Below, in pieces: positions 12,740 to 24,129 of a stretch of 64,000 nucleotides of DNA. A program made the position numbers and the translations under genes. Position 1 is the stretch's first letter. Each line of letters starts with the position of its first letter. The notes below the pieces were generated by a model. It was given only the letters and a program-made list of their open reading frames with translations, did no database searches and was not told where the DNA came from. Location: positions 29,896,184 through 29,960,183 of the forward strand of contig CAIIXF020000012.1 in NCBI GenBank assembly GCA_903813345.2, written 5' to 3'. This DNA comes from Owenia fusiformis. Taxonomy: Eukaryota > Annelida > Polychaeta > Sabellida > Oweniidae.

Positions 12740-13230
12740 AAAGCCTAACATACACCAATACGGCATGGTGGGACCTCCATTGATTTAACATTGGGTGGGA
12801 CCTCCATTGATTTAACATTGGGTGGGACCTCATGTAAATCTGTTGGACTTCATTGAGCTTTGCCCGATGGAACTCCTTCGGATTCCTTGGGATTTACCCC
12901 ATGAAGCCCCATTGAGTCCCATAAGATTCGATTGGGTATCATTTGGCGAAGTCCCACTGAGAATGGACCTATTCATTCTTTCCATTGGGCATCATGGGAT
13001 TTTTGATCATGGGATGTGTCAGCTAACTTGGGATCAAAATGACCTTGACAAAACCTTTTGAACTAAATTACATCATTTCTGTGAGACTCGATGGGATATG
13101 GAGGGACTCGATGAGACTCCATGGGGCAAAGTTAACAAGGTCTCTTGGGACATTGTGGGACTCGATATGGCATAGTGGGACTTGATGGGGCGAGTGGAAT
13201 TCTGCACCATTGGAATATGTTGGCCTTAGG
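12740..13230. repeat. Palindrome-like repeat rich in TGGGACT and GATGGGG
   Basis: This locally GC-richer stretch contains many variants of TGGGACT and CCATTGA. It begins with two tandem copies of a 31-bp unit (TGGGTGGGACCTCCATTGAT...) at about 12770-12830. Loosely inverted ends (CTAACATACACCAAT and CATTGGAATATGTTGGCC) suggest a degraded MITE inside the larger element. An ORF across it is produced by the repeat. Confidence 0.4.
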
Positions 13231-15687
13231 ACCAAACTCGCGTAATGTCACATATCATATAAGTAATGTCAACAAACCCAGTGCCACGGAATTGATCACT
13301 GTCTTTGAGAGAATGTAAGGCACTATTATTTCCTTTGGCTTCAGGTTTCTACACCTAAACAATTTATGACACATATAATATTTATACACCCCTCTATAAG
13401 GGTGGCAACTGCAAGTTTTCATATGATTACATATTAAGGTCTGTCAATGTTTGAACCTTGTTCCTTATTGCTTTATTCCAAAAGCTTGATGTCTTGTTTA
13501 AAATTGCCAAACAGCATGACAAGCTTTAATAAGTGATTCAAAGGGGGACTTACAGTTACAAAACTTATGATGGGGAGTGTAATATAACATATTATCATCA
13601 TAATTCATTCTTAACATACCATAACTACATGAACAACATTAGGATAGAATGGCATCTGAAATACAATTTTGAAAAATGTTTTAAGTACACATACATGTAT
13701 TACCTATTGCTGACCACACATACCCTAAACGGTTTTATGGGGTATGGCAATGATAAGCTGTAAAAATATAAAATGGTAGATAATGAATATGTTTAGCATA
13801 TTATGATGTCACATATAGTGTTAAGATCTATTTAGAAAAACACTTTTTGCTATAATGATACACATTTTCTATTTGACCCTAGCAACAAGTTCAACAACTG
13901 AAGTGTTATGTGCCACGCCCGCCCCCTTTCTTGCAAGAGAAAAATCAGAAAAAAATAAATACTTGTACTTTTTATTGAAACTAATTCCAGAAATATTTTG
14001 CTAACATCATCAGTGAAGTTTTAAATCAGGTTTTATACACCATAGGCCCTTACTGTTTTTTTAAACGACTGATTAACTATCGACTGATTAAGAAATTTTG
14101 AGAAGAAATTATGTACTTTTAGGGACAAATTATCCAATATCTCTACCAAATTTTGTTGGATAAGACCCAAACTTTCAGGAATTCTTCATACATGCCTTAT
14201 TGATATACTAACAATGTTTCAATACAATTGCAACACCCTGAAATGAGATATTAAATAGTTTCAAGCATATGGTCAAACTCCTACTCGAAAATGATAAGAT
14301 TTGCTGACTCAGCACTTTTGAGCCTGCTTTGCAAGGGTTCACAAACTTTTTTTACATGCCTTGGGGTCCCCTACAAGAATCTAAAGTCAAATTGAATCTA
14401 GGTGTTTTGGACACAAATCGCCTTGGCCGTAGCACTATTTGTCAGATCTGTCAATTTGAAAAATCGAATACTCGGCAAACTTTGCTTCACTTGATGGCCC
14501 TGGCCACATTGCGAGGTCGACCCAAACTTTATAGTTCCCCTGCATCAATACACTTGCGACGTTATCAAGTCCGATAAAATGTTCTTTTCCTGCATACCCG
14601 AAGCCATGTTGATATTCGGCCCATGTACGATAGAAATCTTCCGTGCCGTCGAATCGCTTGAAAATATACATCCATCCCTGGTCGCAATAGGCACTGAATA
14701 TTCGGCCCTCTTTTGTTTTTATGTTTCTTACACCAGTGAAGGATGGATCAGAATTACAGTCCCTGACATATCTATCTGCAATTAAAACGACATTTACATC
14801 ATTTACACATTGCTTCGCTTATTACAGTAATGATAAAGAATGTATTTATGAATTAAACCAATTAATGTTGAGCATTTTGAAGGGCGGTATTTAGGATCAA
14901 TTGGTGTATTTTGAATGTATTTATGAATTATAAACCAATCAATTATGAGCATTTTGAAGGGCGGTATTTCGCATTAATTGGTGTATTTGAAGACAGACCG
15001 GAAATATTATAACCCGTTCTGGTGTGTGCGTGTAAACATGGCAATTCACATTAATTTTTGCTCTATTCTAATCAAAGGTGAAATAGGACATAGTGATCAA
15101 CCTGCAACGATTACCATCTGATTTGGGAATTACTTTTCCAATTTTGATGGGATCTTCGTGTACTGTGGTATTTAAGGTTCAGTTATACACTTTGCATAAT
15201 TAGAGCGTTAATTAGAGAGTTAGGGCGATCACATTTTCTGTCTTGATTAATTCTATTTGTGTCTTGGAAAGTCCAAAACAGAAATTCGAAAGAATTGGAA
15301 ATTGGTTGCAAATATTATTATAATATTATTCAGATTGACTTAAACTAGAACTTCACTTCCGGAATCCCATTTGTTCGTTAAAATCTATTCCTCTATATTC
15401 ATACAGCACTCAGTTTTAAGGGACAATATAAAAAACAACTGAATGGAATGCAGAAAAGAAATTAAACAAAAGTCTACTCACCACTATGACCATGTCCATT
15501 GTTTGAACATTCATCAAAACTATCTTCAATAGTTTCCTTTATTTCATTCTTCACCTCTGCAAGGCAAATGTCCACCTCACTATGTGCTCTAACAGCAACA
15601 CCAAGGGCAATGAAAAGTGTGAACTTCATTTTCAGAGTTGTTAGATCAGTATAAACCTGTGTTAGTTGAGTTCAGGCTTTTACTGTC

Positions 15688-15695
15688 ATTTTATA
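15688..15695 (-). promoter_or_regulatory. TATA box of gene B
   Basis: TATAAAAT lies 59 bp upstream of the ATG. It is the best TATA match among the five paralogues. Confidence 0.45.
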
Positions 15696-15731
15696 CATCT
15701 ATAATATTTCATTTTACAAATTGGAATGATG

Positions 15732-15733
15732 TA
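15732..15733. other. Empty insertion site for the A/C upstream MITE
   Basis: The sequence around a single TA here matches the outer flanks of the MITEs at 4913-5752 and 24130-25003. This is the pre-insertion state, which fixes TA as the target duplication and places the insertion after B separated from the A/C lineage. Confidence 0.7.
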
Positions 15734-16658
15734 AGATTTAATAATTTGACATGCGTGGAACATTTCTCAAAATGATCTATTTGAAAATCTAGAATGATAT
15801 GAAACATTAGTTAAGATTTAATAATTGGCGATGCGTAAAACATTATTTAATATAATTGAAGCAGTGGACCGAATTGGAAACGATTGATTGTGTAATATTA
15901 CGGGGCTAAACAAATCCTCACAAGTTGCGGAATTCAGTTGGAATATTCTTTATAATCATGTCATGGAAAACCTATAACGTTGGAACATAATACTTATATT
16001 TGCAAATGCAACTTTCGGCTAGCAATTCAACCGTGTGGCTTTATCATAATTGATCGTTACAGTGACATATAAAAAACATGCGTTAGATCAACTCCCGATC
16101 GAAATGACGGCTTAATTCATGAAAATTAATAGGTAAATCCGGTAGCCGACAGCCAAAAAGTTGCGTTTGCGAATACAAGCCAAGTCGTTTTTCAAATTGA
16201 GCTCCATTTTAGAATTACTAACTCAATGTTTTCAAATTCTACAGGTGAATAGATGTATATTTTGATCACCATATCATCTATTTTACCGCTTATTGAAATA
16301 TCTTTCACTCAAATATATCATTTTGTATTACTAACAGACTAAACTTTGCTAGTGATATAAGGACGTCTAATCAATCATGTATTTCTAGGTTAAGTGCTTT
16401 AAATGTTACGCTCCACCAGTTTACAAAATTAGACGTTCCAAACTCGTAAATAAATCTGACTCAAATCGTTTTATTTTTTATTTTTAATAACCAATCCATT
16501 TTGTTTTGTTTTTCTTGTCAACTGATGTAAACATCTGAAATTCATTCACATTTATTTGCGTTTGAGCAAAGCGACATAAGCAAATAAATGATTTCTTTGT
16601 GCGTTGACTAAATGGAACAGTATGTTGTATGGGATAAGAGGTGATTAGTCGATGCTAG
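15734..16658. other. Intergenic DNA upstream of gene B
   Basis: The first 130 bp or so match the upstream flank of genes A and C. The rest is AT-rich with no gene or repeat that I recognise. Confidence 0.4.
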
Positions 16659-16797
16659 CTAATGCCTTGGTCACATTTGCTCCGATTGTATTCCGAGTGT
16701 ATACAACTGTATTCAAAACTGAATACAGTTGTGAACATGATACTCGATCGGCCGGGAGCCGGCCGATGAATCGGAGCAAATGTGAACCAGGCATTAG
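16659..16797. mobile_element. Short palindromic MITE (GGTTCACATTTGCTCCGA family)
   Basis: Inverted ends TAATGCCTTGGTCACATTTG and CAAATGTGAACCAGGCATTA surround a second inverted pair, TGTATTC/GAATACA, and CGGCCG-rich sequence. A diverged copy is at 58488-58614. End fragments are near 35920-35950, 44804-44834 and 61866-61935. Confidence 0.65.
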
Positions 16798-16996
16798 TGA
16801 GTGAGTGATACGGTTCGAAGGATAGAGCTAGCGTCGGTTGCATAGTCATTTTGAGTTCTTGCCACGACATAAACACTCAATATAGTCCCCGATCTGATTT
16901 CCAAAGGGGCTCTAGAAAAGGGGTTTTGTTGTCCGGTACTTTAAAATGATTGCACCGTTTGAAAGAACAGACTTCCCTCTTAAAGAAAACACCTCT

Positions 16997-17480
16997 TGTC
17001 ATCACGATTCCAGGTATACCATTAGACGGATTTACTTCAAATTTTCACACATGATACATTGTAAGAAGTTCTAGAGCCGATTAACTTTGCGGCGGCCATC
17101 TTGCATTCTGGCGGCCATCTTGGAATTTTTTTTTTTTCAGATAAAAAACCACAACAGATGTTCTTCAAATGTTCACACATGTAACATGGTAAAAAGTCCT
17201 AGACCTCATTATTTTTTCGGTGGCCATCTTGCATTCTGGCAGCCATCTTGGAAGTTTAAAGATAAATCTTGTCATCACGATTTCAGGAAAACCAAACGGA
17301 TTTACTTCAAATTTTCACACATATTACATGGTAAGAAGTTCTAGAGCTAATTAACCTTTCGGTGGCCATCTTGCATTCTGGCGGCCATCTTGGAAGTTTT
17401 TTGGATAAATCTTGTCATTGTGATTCCAGGAAAATCACTTTACTGATTTTCTTGAAACTTTTACACATGTTACAAGGAAG
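16997..17480 (-). repeat. ~145-bp satellite array, left arm
   Basis: About three to four units read on the minus strand. Each contains paired CAAGATGGCC and GCCAGAATGC motifs and a GTAACATGTGTGAAAATTTG segment. The right array reads the other way. Confidence 0.65.
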
Positions 17481-18319
17481 GTTACATGCTACCTTTTATA
17501 TTGATAAAACAGGGGCAAAAGGCAGTAAAGTGGGGTTACACAAGGTGGTATTCTAAGGAGAATGTTATCTATTTTTTTTGTATTTTAAACCACATAATTT
17601 GACATAAATGCTTATTTGGTGTATGATATCATGTTTTATATTGATAGAAACATGGGCAAGAGGCGCTACAATGGGGTAACACATGTTGATATTCTAAAAT
17701 ACATATTTTTACTCTGCTTCTGTACTTTATACCACTTTAATGCATTTTGTGTATGACATAGATTGATTTTTAGAATAAATAACTTCATTTCATCAAAAAG
17801 AAAAAAGATTATTGAAAATGTCAAACATTTCTTTGAAATCCATTATTGCACAGTGATTTTTGAGAGCAAAATGTATGCTAAATTGGCCTTGATCTGAGTA
17901 TATAATGGAATTAAAGCTCTTTTAAACGAAAATGTGAATGTGTGGAAAACCTTTCACTGTGCATCATGTCAACGAAATGTTCTTCATGCAGTTAAATTAT
18001 CTTCTGGACAGGTGATCACACAGAAGGAGATACCTGCGTATCATATCCTTACTAAATATAAACAAAAATGAGAAATGAGAAAGGAAAAAAGTGTAAAGCA
18101 ACCTAGTGGGAAAAGCAAACTGTAAAGTGTAAAACTGGCAAACAAAAATCAAACCTGAATATCCCGAGACAATAATCTAATATGGGGATAAACAGCATCC
18201 ACACCGTTCAATGACCAATTCCTATCAAAGGCCACAACTCCGAGGGACATTCAATCCATACTGAAGTCATTAAAATACATGTTGAAGAAAAATTGAAAAT
18301 AATGATATCCAATACTCAT

Positions 18320-19620
18320 ACTTCAACTGATTAACTTTTCGGCCATCTTGCTTTCTGGGACATCAAGTCCATACTGCTACGTTTTAGGCAGATCTTGTTC
18401 ACCATGTGCTTTGTTTACTTTGTTTTTGTAACAGTTCTAGAACTTCTTAGCATGCAACATGTGTAAAAATGTCAAGAAAATCAGTTAAGTGGTTTTCCTG
18501 GAATCGCAATTACAAGATTTATTTAAAATTGTTCAAGATGGCTGCAAGAATGCAAAATGGCTACTTAAAAGTTGATCAGCTGTAGAACTTCATACCATGT
18601 TACATGTGTGAAAAATAGTAGCAAATCTGTTAAGTGGTTTTCCTGGAATCGCGATGACACGATTTATCTAGAAACTTCCAAGATGGTCGCCAGAATGTGA
18701 GATGTCCACCAGAAAGTTAACAAGCTCTATAACTTCTTACCATGTAACATGTGTAAAAAATTGAAGTAAAACTGTTGAGTGGTTTTCCTGGAATCTTGAT
18801 TACAAGAGATCTGAAAACTTCCAAGATGGCCGCCAGAATGCAAGATGGCCACTGAAAAGTTGATCAGCTGTAGTACTTCTTACCATGTAACATGTGTGAA
18901 AATTTGAAGCAAATCTGTAAAGTGGTTTTTCTGGAATCGTGATGACAAGATTTATCTACAAACTTCCAAGATGGCCGCCAGAATGCAAGATGGCTATCGG
19001 AAAGTTAATCAACTCTATAACTTCTTACCATGTAACATGTGTGAAAATTTGAAGTAAAACTGTTTATGGAATCGTGATGACAAGATTTATCTAAAAACTT
19101 CCAAGATGGCCGGCGGAATGCAACATGGCCACCGAAAAGTTAGTCAGCTCTAGAACTTCATACCATGTAACATGTGTGAAAATTCGAAGTAAAACTGTGA
19201 AGTGGTTTTTCTGGAATCGTGACTACAAGATTTATCTATAAACCTTCCAAAATGGCCGCCAGAATGCAAGATGGCCACTGAAAAGTTAATCAGCTCTAGA
19301 ACTTCGATCATACCATGTAACATGTGTGAAAATTTGAAGTTAATCTGATAGGTTGTTTTCCTGGAATCACGATGACAAGATTTATCCCAACATTTCCAAG
19401 ATGGCCGCCAGAATGCAAGATGGCTGCCGAAAAGTTATTCACCTCTATATTATCTTGCCATGTAACATGTGTGGAAATTTGAAGTAAATCCAAGATGGCC
19501 GCCATAATGCAAGATGGCCGCCGCAAAGTTAATCAGCCCTAGAACTTCTTACCATGTAACATGTGTGAAAATTTGAAGTAAATCCGTCTGATGGTTTACC
19601 TGGAATCGTGATGACAAGAA
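18320..19620 (+). repeat. ~145-bp satellite array, right arm
   Basis: About nine units, with ACATGTGTGAAAA-type segments recurring at spacings near 145 bp. Units vary by substitutions and short deletions. ORFs across the array are repeat translations. Confidence 0.72.
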
Positions 19621-20104
19621 AGTGAGACTTCAGAATGCCACCTTGTCTAACCCCGTTTTGGTGCCTTTTGCCCCTGTTTACATCAATAGAAGAGGTGTTT
19701 TCTTTAAGAGGGAAGTCTGTTCTTTCAAACGGTACAATCATTTTATGTGGGAAAGTACCGGACAACAAAACTTTTTTTCAGAGGGTCCAGATCAGGGACT
19801 AATACATTTTTAAACACAATACAGAATTTGTATCGTTAGACATTTTAATTGACGGTTTATTTTTGTCAAATTGAGAAACATTTACTTTATTATTATTTCT
19901 GGACAAGACAATTGCTTTGTTATTATCAAATAAATTGAAAAGTACTGTTGTCGCCATCCACTAATTGTTTATCATCAGTTTTTTATAATTTCGCTAATAT
20001 ATTACGTAAAGTCATAAAATCTTGGCATTCTATTCGTCGTCTGTTCAGCCATCTGAACGCAGCGTTTGAATTGTAATTAAAATGTAGAACGATGTTGTTA
20101 AGGC

Positions 20105-20536
20105 TTAAACTTTGAGAGGTTCATTTTTATTAGTTTTTGTTGCTTTTGTATGCTGAGAGTGCATGATCATATAGTGAACGATAAAGCATCTAAGGCCATC
20201 TACGCTACAAGGATCTTTGGTTGCGGTAAAAATCGTGATCACCTTTAAAATCATCAAACCTCCAAAAACTAGAAAATGTACAGGATAACCAATAATATCA
20301 ATATTCGGTTCTTTTGAAAACTGCTCCTTGTTGAGATGGGCTTTCCTTATAGGAAGAAGATGTTCCCTAAGACAGGTTTTACTGTAATCATATCTGTACT
20401 CATTACCTTGTACGATAGTGTTATTTGGTATTATTGTTTTTTTTTTACCAAAATCTACTTCATGTACACTATCTTTCAAATATTTGGCATAATCACCTCC
20501 CTTATTCGACCACATTAAGAAATAAAGTGATTTCAA
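20105..20536 (-). CDS. Unrecognised ORF with one possible membrane segment
   Basis: A 143-aa open frame on the minus strand. It has a hydrophobic stretch GYPVHFLVFGGLMILKVI at about residues 84-101 and a Lys-rich C-terminus, and I know no family it fits. It is followed upstream by the ORF at 20573-20788. A GTAATGAG donor-like sequence lies inside it. This is non-duplicated DNA between genes B and C. It may be a genuine small gene, a terminal exon or chance. Confidence 0.25.
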   Translation of the reverse strand: MKSLYFLMWSNKGGDYAKYLKDSVHEVDFGKKKTIIPNNTIVQGNEYRYDYSKTCLREHLLPIRKAHLNKEQFSKEPNIDIIGYPVHFLVFGGLMILKVITIFTATKDPCSVDGLRCFIVHYMIMHSQHTKATKTNKNEPLKV

Positions 20537-20572
20537 ACATATTCACGCGTGATATTCATAAATAAACGGGAT

Positions 20573-20788
20573 TCATGAATAAATGGGCTTTAAAAACTTT
20601 TCACAGGGGAGTTGAAGCTGCCAAACTTTTAGAGGAGAATCGGGAATTGCTGGGCGGATACCTTGAATCATACTCTTCACGTTTGTTTGACTGCACTCGG
20701 CTGCCTTTTTAATTGCATCAAGCGTATCAGATAATTTTTCAATTTTATCAGTCATCGCATTAAACTGCTTGTTTCCGACTTTGTACAC
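20573..20788 (-). CDS. Unrecognised short ORF, possible coiled-coil exon
   Basis: A 71-aa open frame; its first 35 residues (MTDKIEKLSDTLDAIKKAA and neighbours) are charged and heptad-like. A donor-like CAAGGTATCC sits near residue 44. It could be the 5' exon of a gene including the ORF at 20105-20536, but I find no convincing acceptor. No family is recognised. Confidence 0.22.
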   Translation of the reverse strand: MYKVGNKQFNAMTDKIEKLSDTLDAIKKAAECSQTNVKSMIQGIRPAIPDSPLKVWQLQLPCEKFLKPIYS

Positions 20789-21029
20789 TTGTCATTCTGG
20801 GCCGTCACAGATGTTGTCAGATGCCCCGCGATTAAGTCAGAGTCTAAAACAGCTACGATGGCTGCCTTGTATCACAAGTGCTTCAATATTGTTTATATTT
20901 GGCCTGTAAAGCTATAGAACGACGCAAATAGTTTATAGTTAGTATGATATGATTTGTTCAGTGCTCTCTTTGTATCTAGCCATATTTATAGAACAGAGTA
21001 TACAATATTTTGCATCAAAAAATAAACTG

Positions 21030-22290
21030 GATTCAGGTAACGTTTAAGTTAATCAAAAGTACAAAAGAATGGCAGCCATATTTTTTGCTAAAGTCACACG
21101 ATTTTGTATCTGTTTTGCTTATATGTGAATGCATTTCCTCACTCAAAGGACGTGTAAAAGAAAACATCACATTAAAACGCATTTTTCATTATTATGAATT
21201 GGAGGTGCATGAAGACAGTGAAGTGAGGCTATCTTTTGAAAGTTTCAAGGAGTAGCCTTGAAATATGGCTCTAGAAAAGTGCCCCAGAACAACTTTTACA
21301 CTCATCAAATATCATACAAGTTTGTAAAACCAAAGATTATACTATTTTAATTCATTATTTAGTAACATATTTGGATAAGATGTAGGAATGCGTAGGATGC
21401 AAATGGATTTTGATAGACATAAAAATACTTCCTGGTTTGGAATCTATGCCTCTACACTTCATGACTGAATTTTGACCCTAATAAGTGTATACTCATTTTG
21501 AAAAATCAGATGAATTAATTTTTTTCATGGGGAGATCACAATTGAGAGTGCACTACTTCCTTTCCACAGATCATCTTACCTTACCAAGGAACAACGAAGG
21601 AGCATGAAAATGTGCACTTCTTGCATTTAATTGTTAGAGTATAAGGCTCAAACAATAGTTTCTTATAAATATTTCATCATCCACGATTTTGTTTGCCGGA
21701 ACTACTTCAAGACTTCCTGATTAATCCTCATACAAGTTTTGTGACTTCACCAAGTGGCATGGATTATCACTAGTATATCCTATCTATTACAGTATAATTA
21801 TCGTGATAGATACATGATTGAGGCTTTATAAATGATTGACAATGGATACATGAATGAGAATTTCTCTGGACTAAATATAGCCCCAGCAAACAAAATGGTG
21901 GACATGGCTCATATTTAGAATTCACAATACTTGAGCTTTATTATACTATAACAATGCAAGAAGTTCACGTTTTCATGCTCCTTTGATGTTCCTTGGTAAG
22001 TTAAGTTGTTTGTGGAAATTTCGGAATCTTACAAATGTGACACTGAAGCACCCCTACTCCTTGAAGTTTTCAAAAAGTAACCTAACTTCACAGTTTTCAT
22101 GGAGGGACCCATACACCTACTATTCATCCTTATTTAAACATGTTAAATATGATTTCACTTTGACATGTCTCTTTTGTCAAGATATACATTCATCTACAAG
22201 GTAAACAGATTTTAAAACCATGTGTCTTTATCATAAAAAATATGGCTGTCATTTTTGTACCTTTGATTAACTTTAATGTTACCTTAACCA
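21030..22290. mobile_element. 1.26-kb near-complete palindrome (fold-back element)
   Basis: Inverted pairs align over nearly the full length: TTAAGTTAATCAAAAGTAC at 21048 with the complement near 22270; CAGTGAAGTGAGGCT and TTTCAAGGAGTAG near 21218-21255 with 22055-22100; CTTACCAAGGAACA and GGAGCATGAAAA near 21580-21610 with 21970-22000. Arms are diverged and I could not fix the target duplication. It contains no coding sequence. Confidence 0.6.
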
Positions 22291-22506
22291 ATACTATCGC
22301 AGGGTAAACATTCTAAGAGAATATTAGACTGATTAAGAAGTCACTCTACTAATATGCATTATTTGTCACATATAAGCACTTAACAAGAGTACAATGAAGA
22401 AAGAAGTATTCGATAAGAGACATTCATGATTAGGGGTGCGACTGTCTGACGACTGTCGTTCCGTGAATACACTTCATGTAGTTTCAAATGACAATTGAAA
22501 ACAAAC

Positions 22507-22530
22507 TTTATTGATTTATTTATTTTATTT
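22507..22530 (-). terminator. Candidate poly(A) signals of gene C
   Basis: Three AATAAA hexamers on the minus strand (22524-22529, 22515-22520, 22507-22512). The nearest is 58 bp past the stop codon. Confidence 0.45.
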
Positions 22531-22586
22531 TATAATTTCAAAGAACATGTCATAAAATCATCATGGACGAGGTTTGATAAATAACG

Positions 22587-23997
22587 TTAGATAGAACGAA
22601 ATATCTTCATGGATGCCTCTTTGAATGAGTATTGATAATTGCCTGGAGTACCAATCGTAGATCCCCAGTTATACCATACGATACAGTTGTAAAGTTCAGG
22701 ACAAACAGGTCCTTTCACATAATTGCTAAATAAATTAGATGAAAAGCAACGATTATACCACCAAGCACCTTTGTGATGTAATGCACAATTTAGAGTTGCA
22801 TGTGAGTCATTATCAGAGTCATATGTTGTGAACCGTTGGCCATTATGCGGTGTAAGGCTGTCCCCCATAGTCCCAGAAAAACCTCCAATGGTCAGACGAT
22901 ATTTGTCAGATCTGTTAATTAGAAAACTTGAATACTCGGCAAACTTTGCTTCACTTGATGGACCTGGCCACATTGCGAGTTCGACCCGAACTTTATAGTT
23001 CCTCTGCGTCAATACACTTGCGAGGTTATCAAGTCCGATAAAATGCTCTTTTCCTGCATACCCAAAACCATGTTGGTATTCAGTCCATGAACGATAGAAG
23101 TCTTCCGTACCGTCAAATCGTTTGAATATATACATCCAGCCCTGGTCGCAATAGGCACTGAATATTCGGCCCTCTTTTGTTTTTATGTTTCTTACACCAG
23201 TGAATGATGGATCAGAATAACAGTCCTCAACATATCGATCTGCAATTAAAACGACATTTACATCATTTACACATTGTTTCGCTTATTACAGTAATGATGA
23301 AGAATGTATCTATAAATTAAACCAATTAATGTTGATCATTTTGAAGGGCGGTGTTTAGCATCAATTGGTGTATTTGAAGACAGACCTGAAATAGTATAAC
23401 CCTTTCTGACGTGTACGTATAAACATGGTAATTCACATTAATTTTTGCTCTCGAACTTCATTATATTCAAATCAAAGGTGAAAAAGGACATGGTGACCAA
23501 CCTATGCAACTATTACTATCTGAATTGGGAATTACTTATACAATTTTGATGGGATCTTCGTGTACTCTGGTATTTAAGGTTCAGTTATACACTTTGCATA
23601 ATTAGAGCATTAATTAGAGCGATCACATTTTCTGTCTTGATTAATCTATTTGTGTCTTGGAAAGTCAAAAACAGAAATTCGAAAGAATTGGAAATTGGTT
23701 GCAAATATTATTATAATATTATGAACTAGATTGATTCTAAATTCGTTAAAATGTGTTCCTCTATATTCATTCAGCAATCAGTTTTAATGGACAATATAAA
23801 AAACAATTGAATGGAATGCAGAAAAGAATTTAAACAAAAGTCTACTCACAACTATGACCATGTCCATTGTTTGTACATTCATCCAAACTATCTTCAATTG
23901 TTTCCTTTATTTCATTCTTCACCTCTGCAAGGCAAATGTCCACCTCACTATGTGCTCTAACAGCAAAAACAAGAGAAATCAGAATTGTGAACTTCAT
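22587..23997 (-). CDS. Secreted fibrinogen-related-domain protein C (two exons)
   Basis: Exon 1 is 23850-23997 and exon 2 is 22587-23239, joined in phase 1 (266 aa). The split codon reads TAT (Tyr50) where gene A has Asp. Exon 1, the intron start and the upstream MITE match gene A. The FReD keeps DSDND, GAWWY and the extra Cys pair, which encloses ELYN. From GGFSGTMGD onward the protein diverges from A and resembles E: LNCALHHKGAWWYNRC, SSNLFSNYVK, GSTIGTPG. The 3' flank also matches E's and not A's. The first FReD Cys is followed by Tyr where others have Asn, and the ...SFLINRSDK segment is changed. By family it is a secreted Ca2+-dependent lectin; the different binding region suggests a different ligand from A. 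Confidence 0.88.
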
Positions 23998-24055
23998 TTT
24001 CAGAATTGTTCGATCAGTATAAACCCGTGAACGTTGAATTCTGGCTTTTACTGTT

Positions 24056-24063
24056 ATTTTATG
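24056..24063 (-). promoter_or_regulatory. TATA-like box of gene C
   Basis: CATAAAAT about 60 bp upstream of the ATG, aligned with the boxes of genes A and B. Confidence 0.4.
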
Positions 24064-24129
24064 CATCTTTAATCCAAGCCTATAAAATTTCATTTTACGA
24101 ATTGGAAAAAAAAACTGGATTATGATGTA

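Larger units (their letters stand above)
8787..14437. mobile_element. 5.65-kb DNA element with ~1-kb inverted repeats inside gene B
   Basis: The element starts TAGTGCTACGGCCAAGG and ends with the exact complement. The flanks are TTT at 8784-8786 and 14438-14440; paralogues have a single TTT, so the target duplication is 3 bp. Inverted-repeat arms are about 8787-9835 and 13390-14437, mostly alike with scattered mismatches and small indels, so the insertion is not brand new. Each arm carries a remnant of a CACTCCCC-type MITE near its inner end. The centre holds a Tc1/mariner relic and palindromic repeats and no transposase of its own, so it is non-autonomous. The superfamily is unresolved. Confidence 0.85.
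8472..15629 (-). pseudogene. FReD gene B, split by a 5.65-kb transposon
   Basis: Exon 1 is 15482-15629, with signal peptide, stalk with two Cys and a GTGAGT donor. Exon 2 begins at 14775 after the same CAG acceptor, is interrupted at 14438 and resumes at 8786-8472. Removing the element and one TTT copy leaves 650 bp, one codon shorter than the paralogues and open throughout, so the gene was intact when hit. The codon AAA before the break is followed by the element's own TAG, predicting a truncated 162-aa product ending after the Lys that precedes YRLTIGG. The separated half keeps DSDND, PWWYTSC, the CPQYGSC loop and the normal stop. It could make a truncated secreted protein, but loss of the Ca2+ and WWY regions should abolish typical FReD binding. 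Confidence 0.87.
16883..19801. mobile_element. 2.9-kb TAG-ended DNA element carrying inverted satellite arrays
   Basis: The ends are TAGTCCCCGATCTG and CAGATCAGGGACTA with flanks ATA | ATA, suggesting a 3-bp target duplication. Terminal inverted repeats of about 115 bp share CCGTTTGAAAGAACAGAC and CTTAAAGAAAACACCTCTT. Inside each end lies an array of a roughly 145-bp repeat in opposite orientation. No transposase is visible. The end structure resembles the element in gene B. Confidence 0.7.

Noticed and set aside
12822-13061. 79-aa ORF in the 5.65-kb element
   Set aside because: It is a translation of the TGGGACT-rich repeat and shows no protein family features.
8787-14437. Assignment of the element in gene B to Polintons or to CACTA transposons
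   Set aside because: Polintons have 6-bp target duplications and large coding capacity. CACTA elements start with CACTA, whereas this one starts with TAG and ends with CTA.
8787-14437. TA as target duplication of the element in gene B
   Set aside because: It would require five extra bases and a frameshift in the pre-insertion exon, whereas TTT restores the paralogous sequence and frame exactly.
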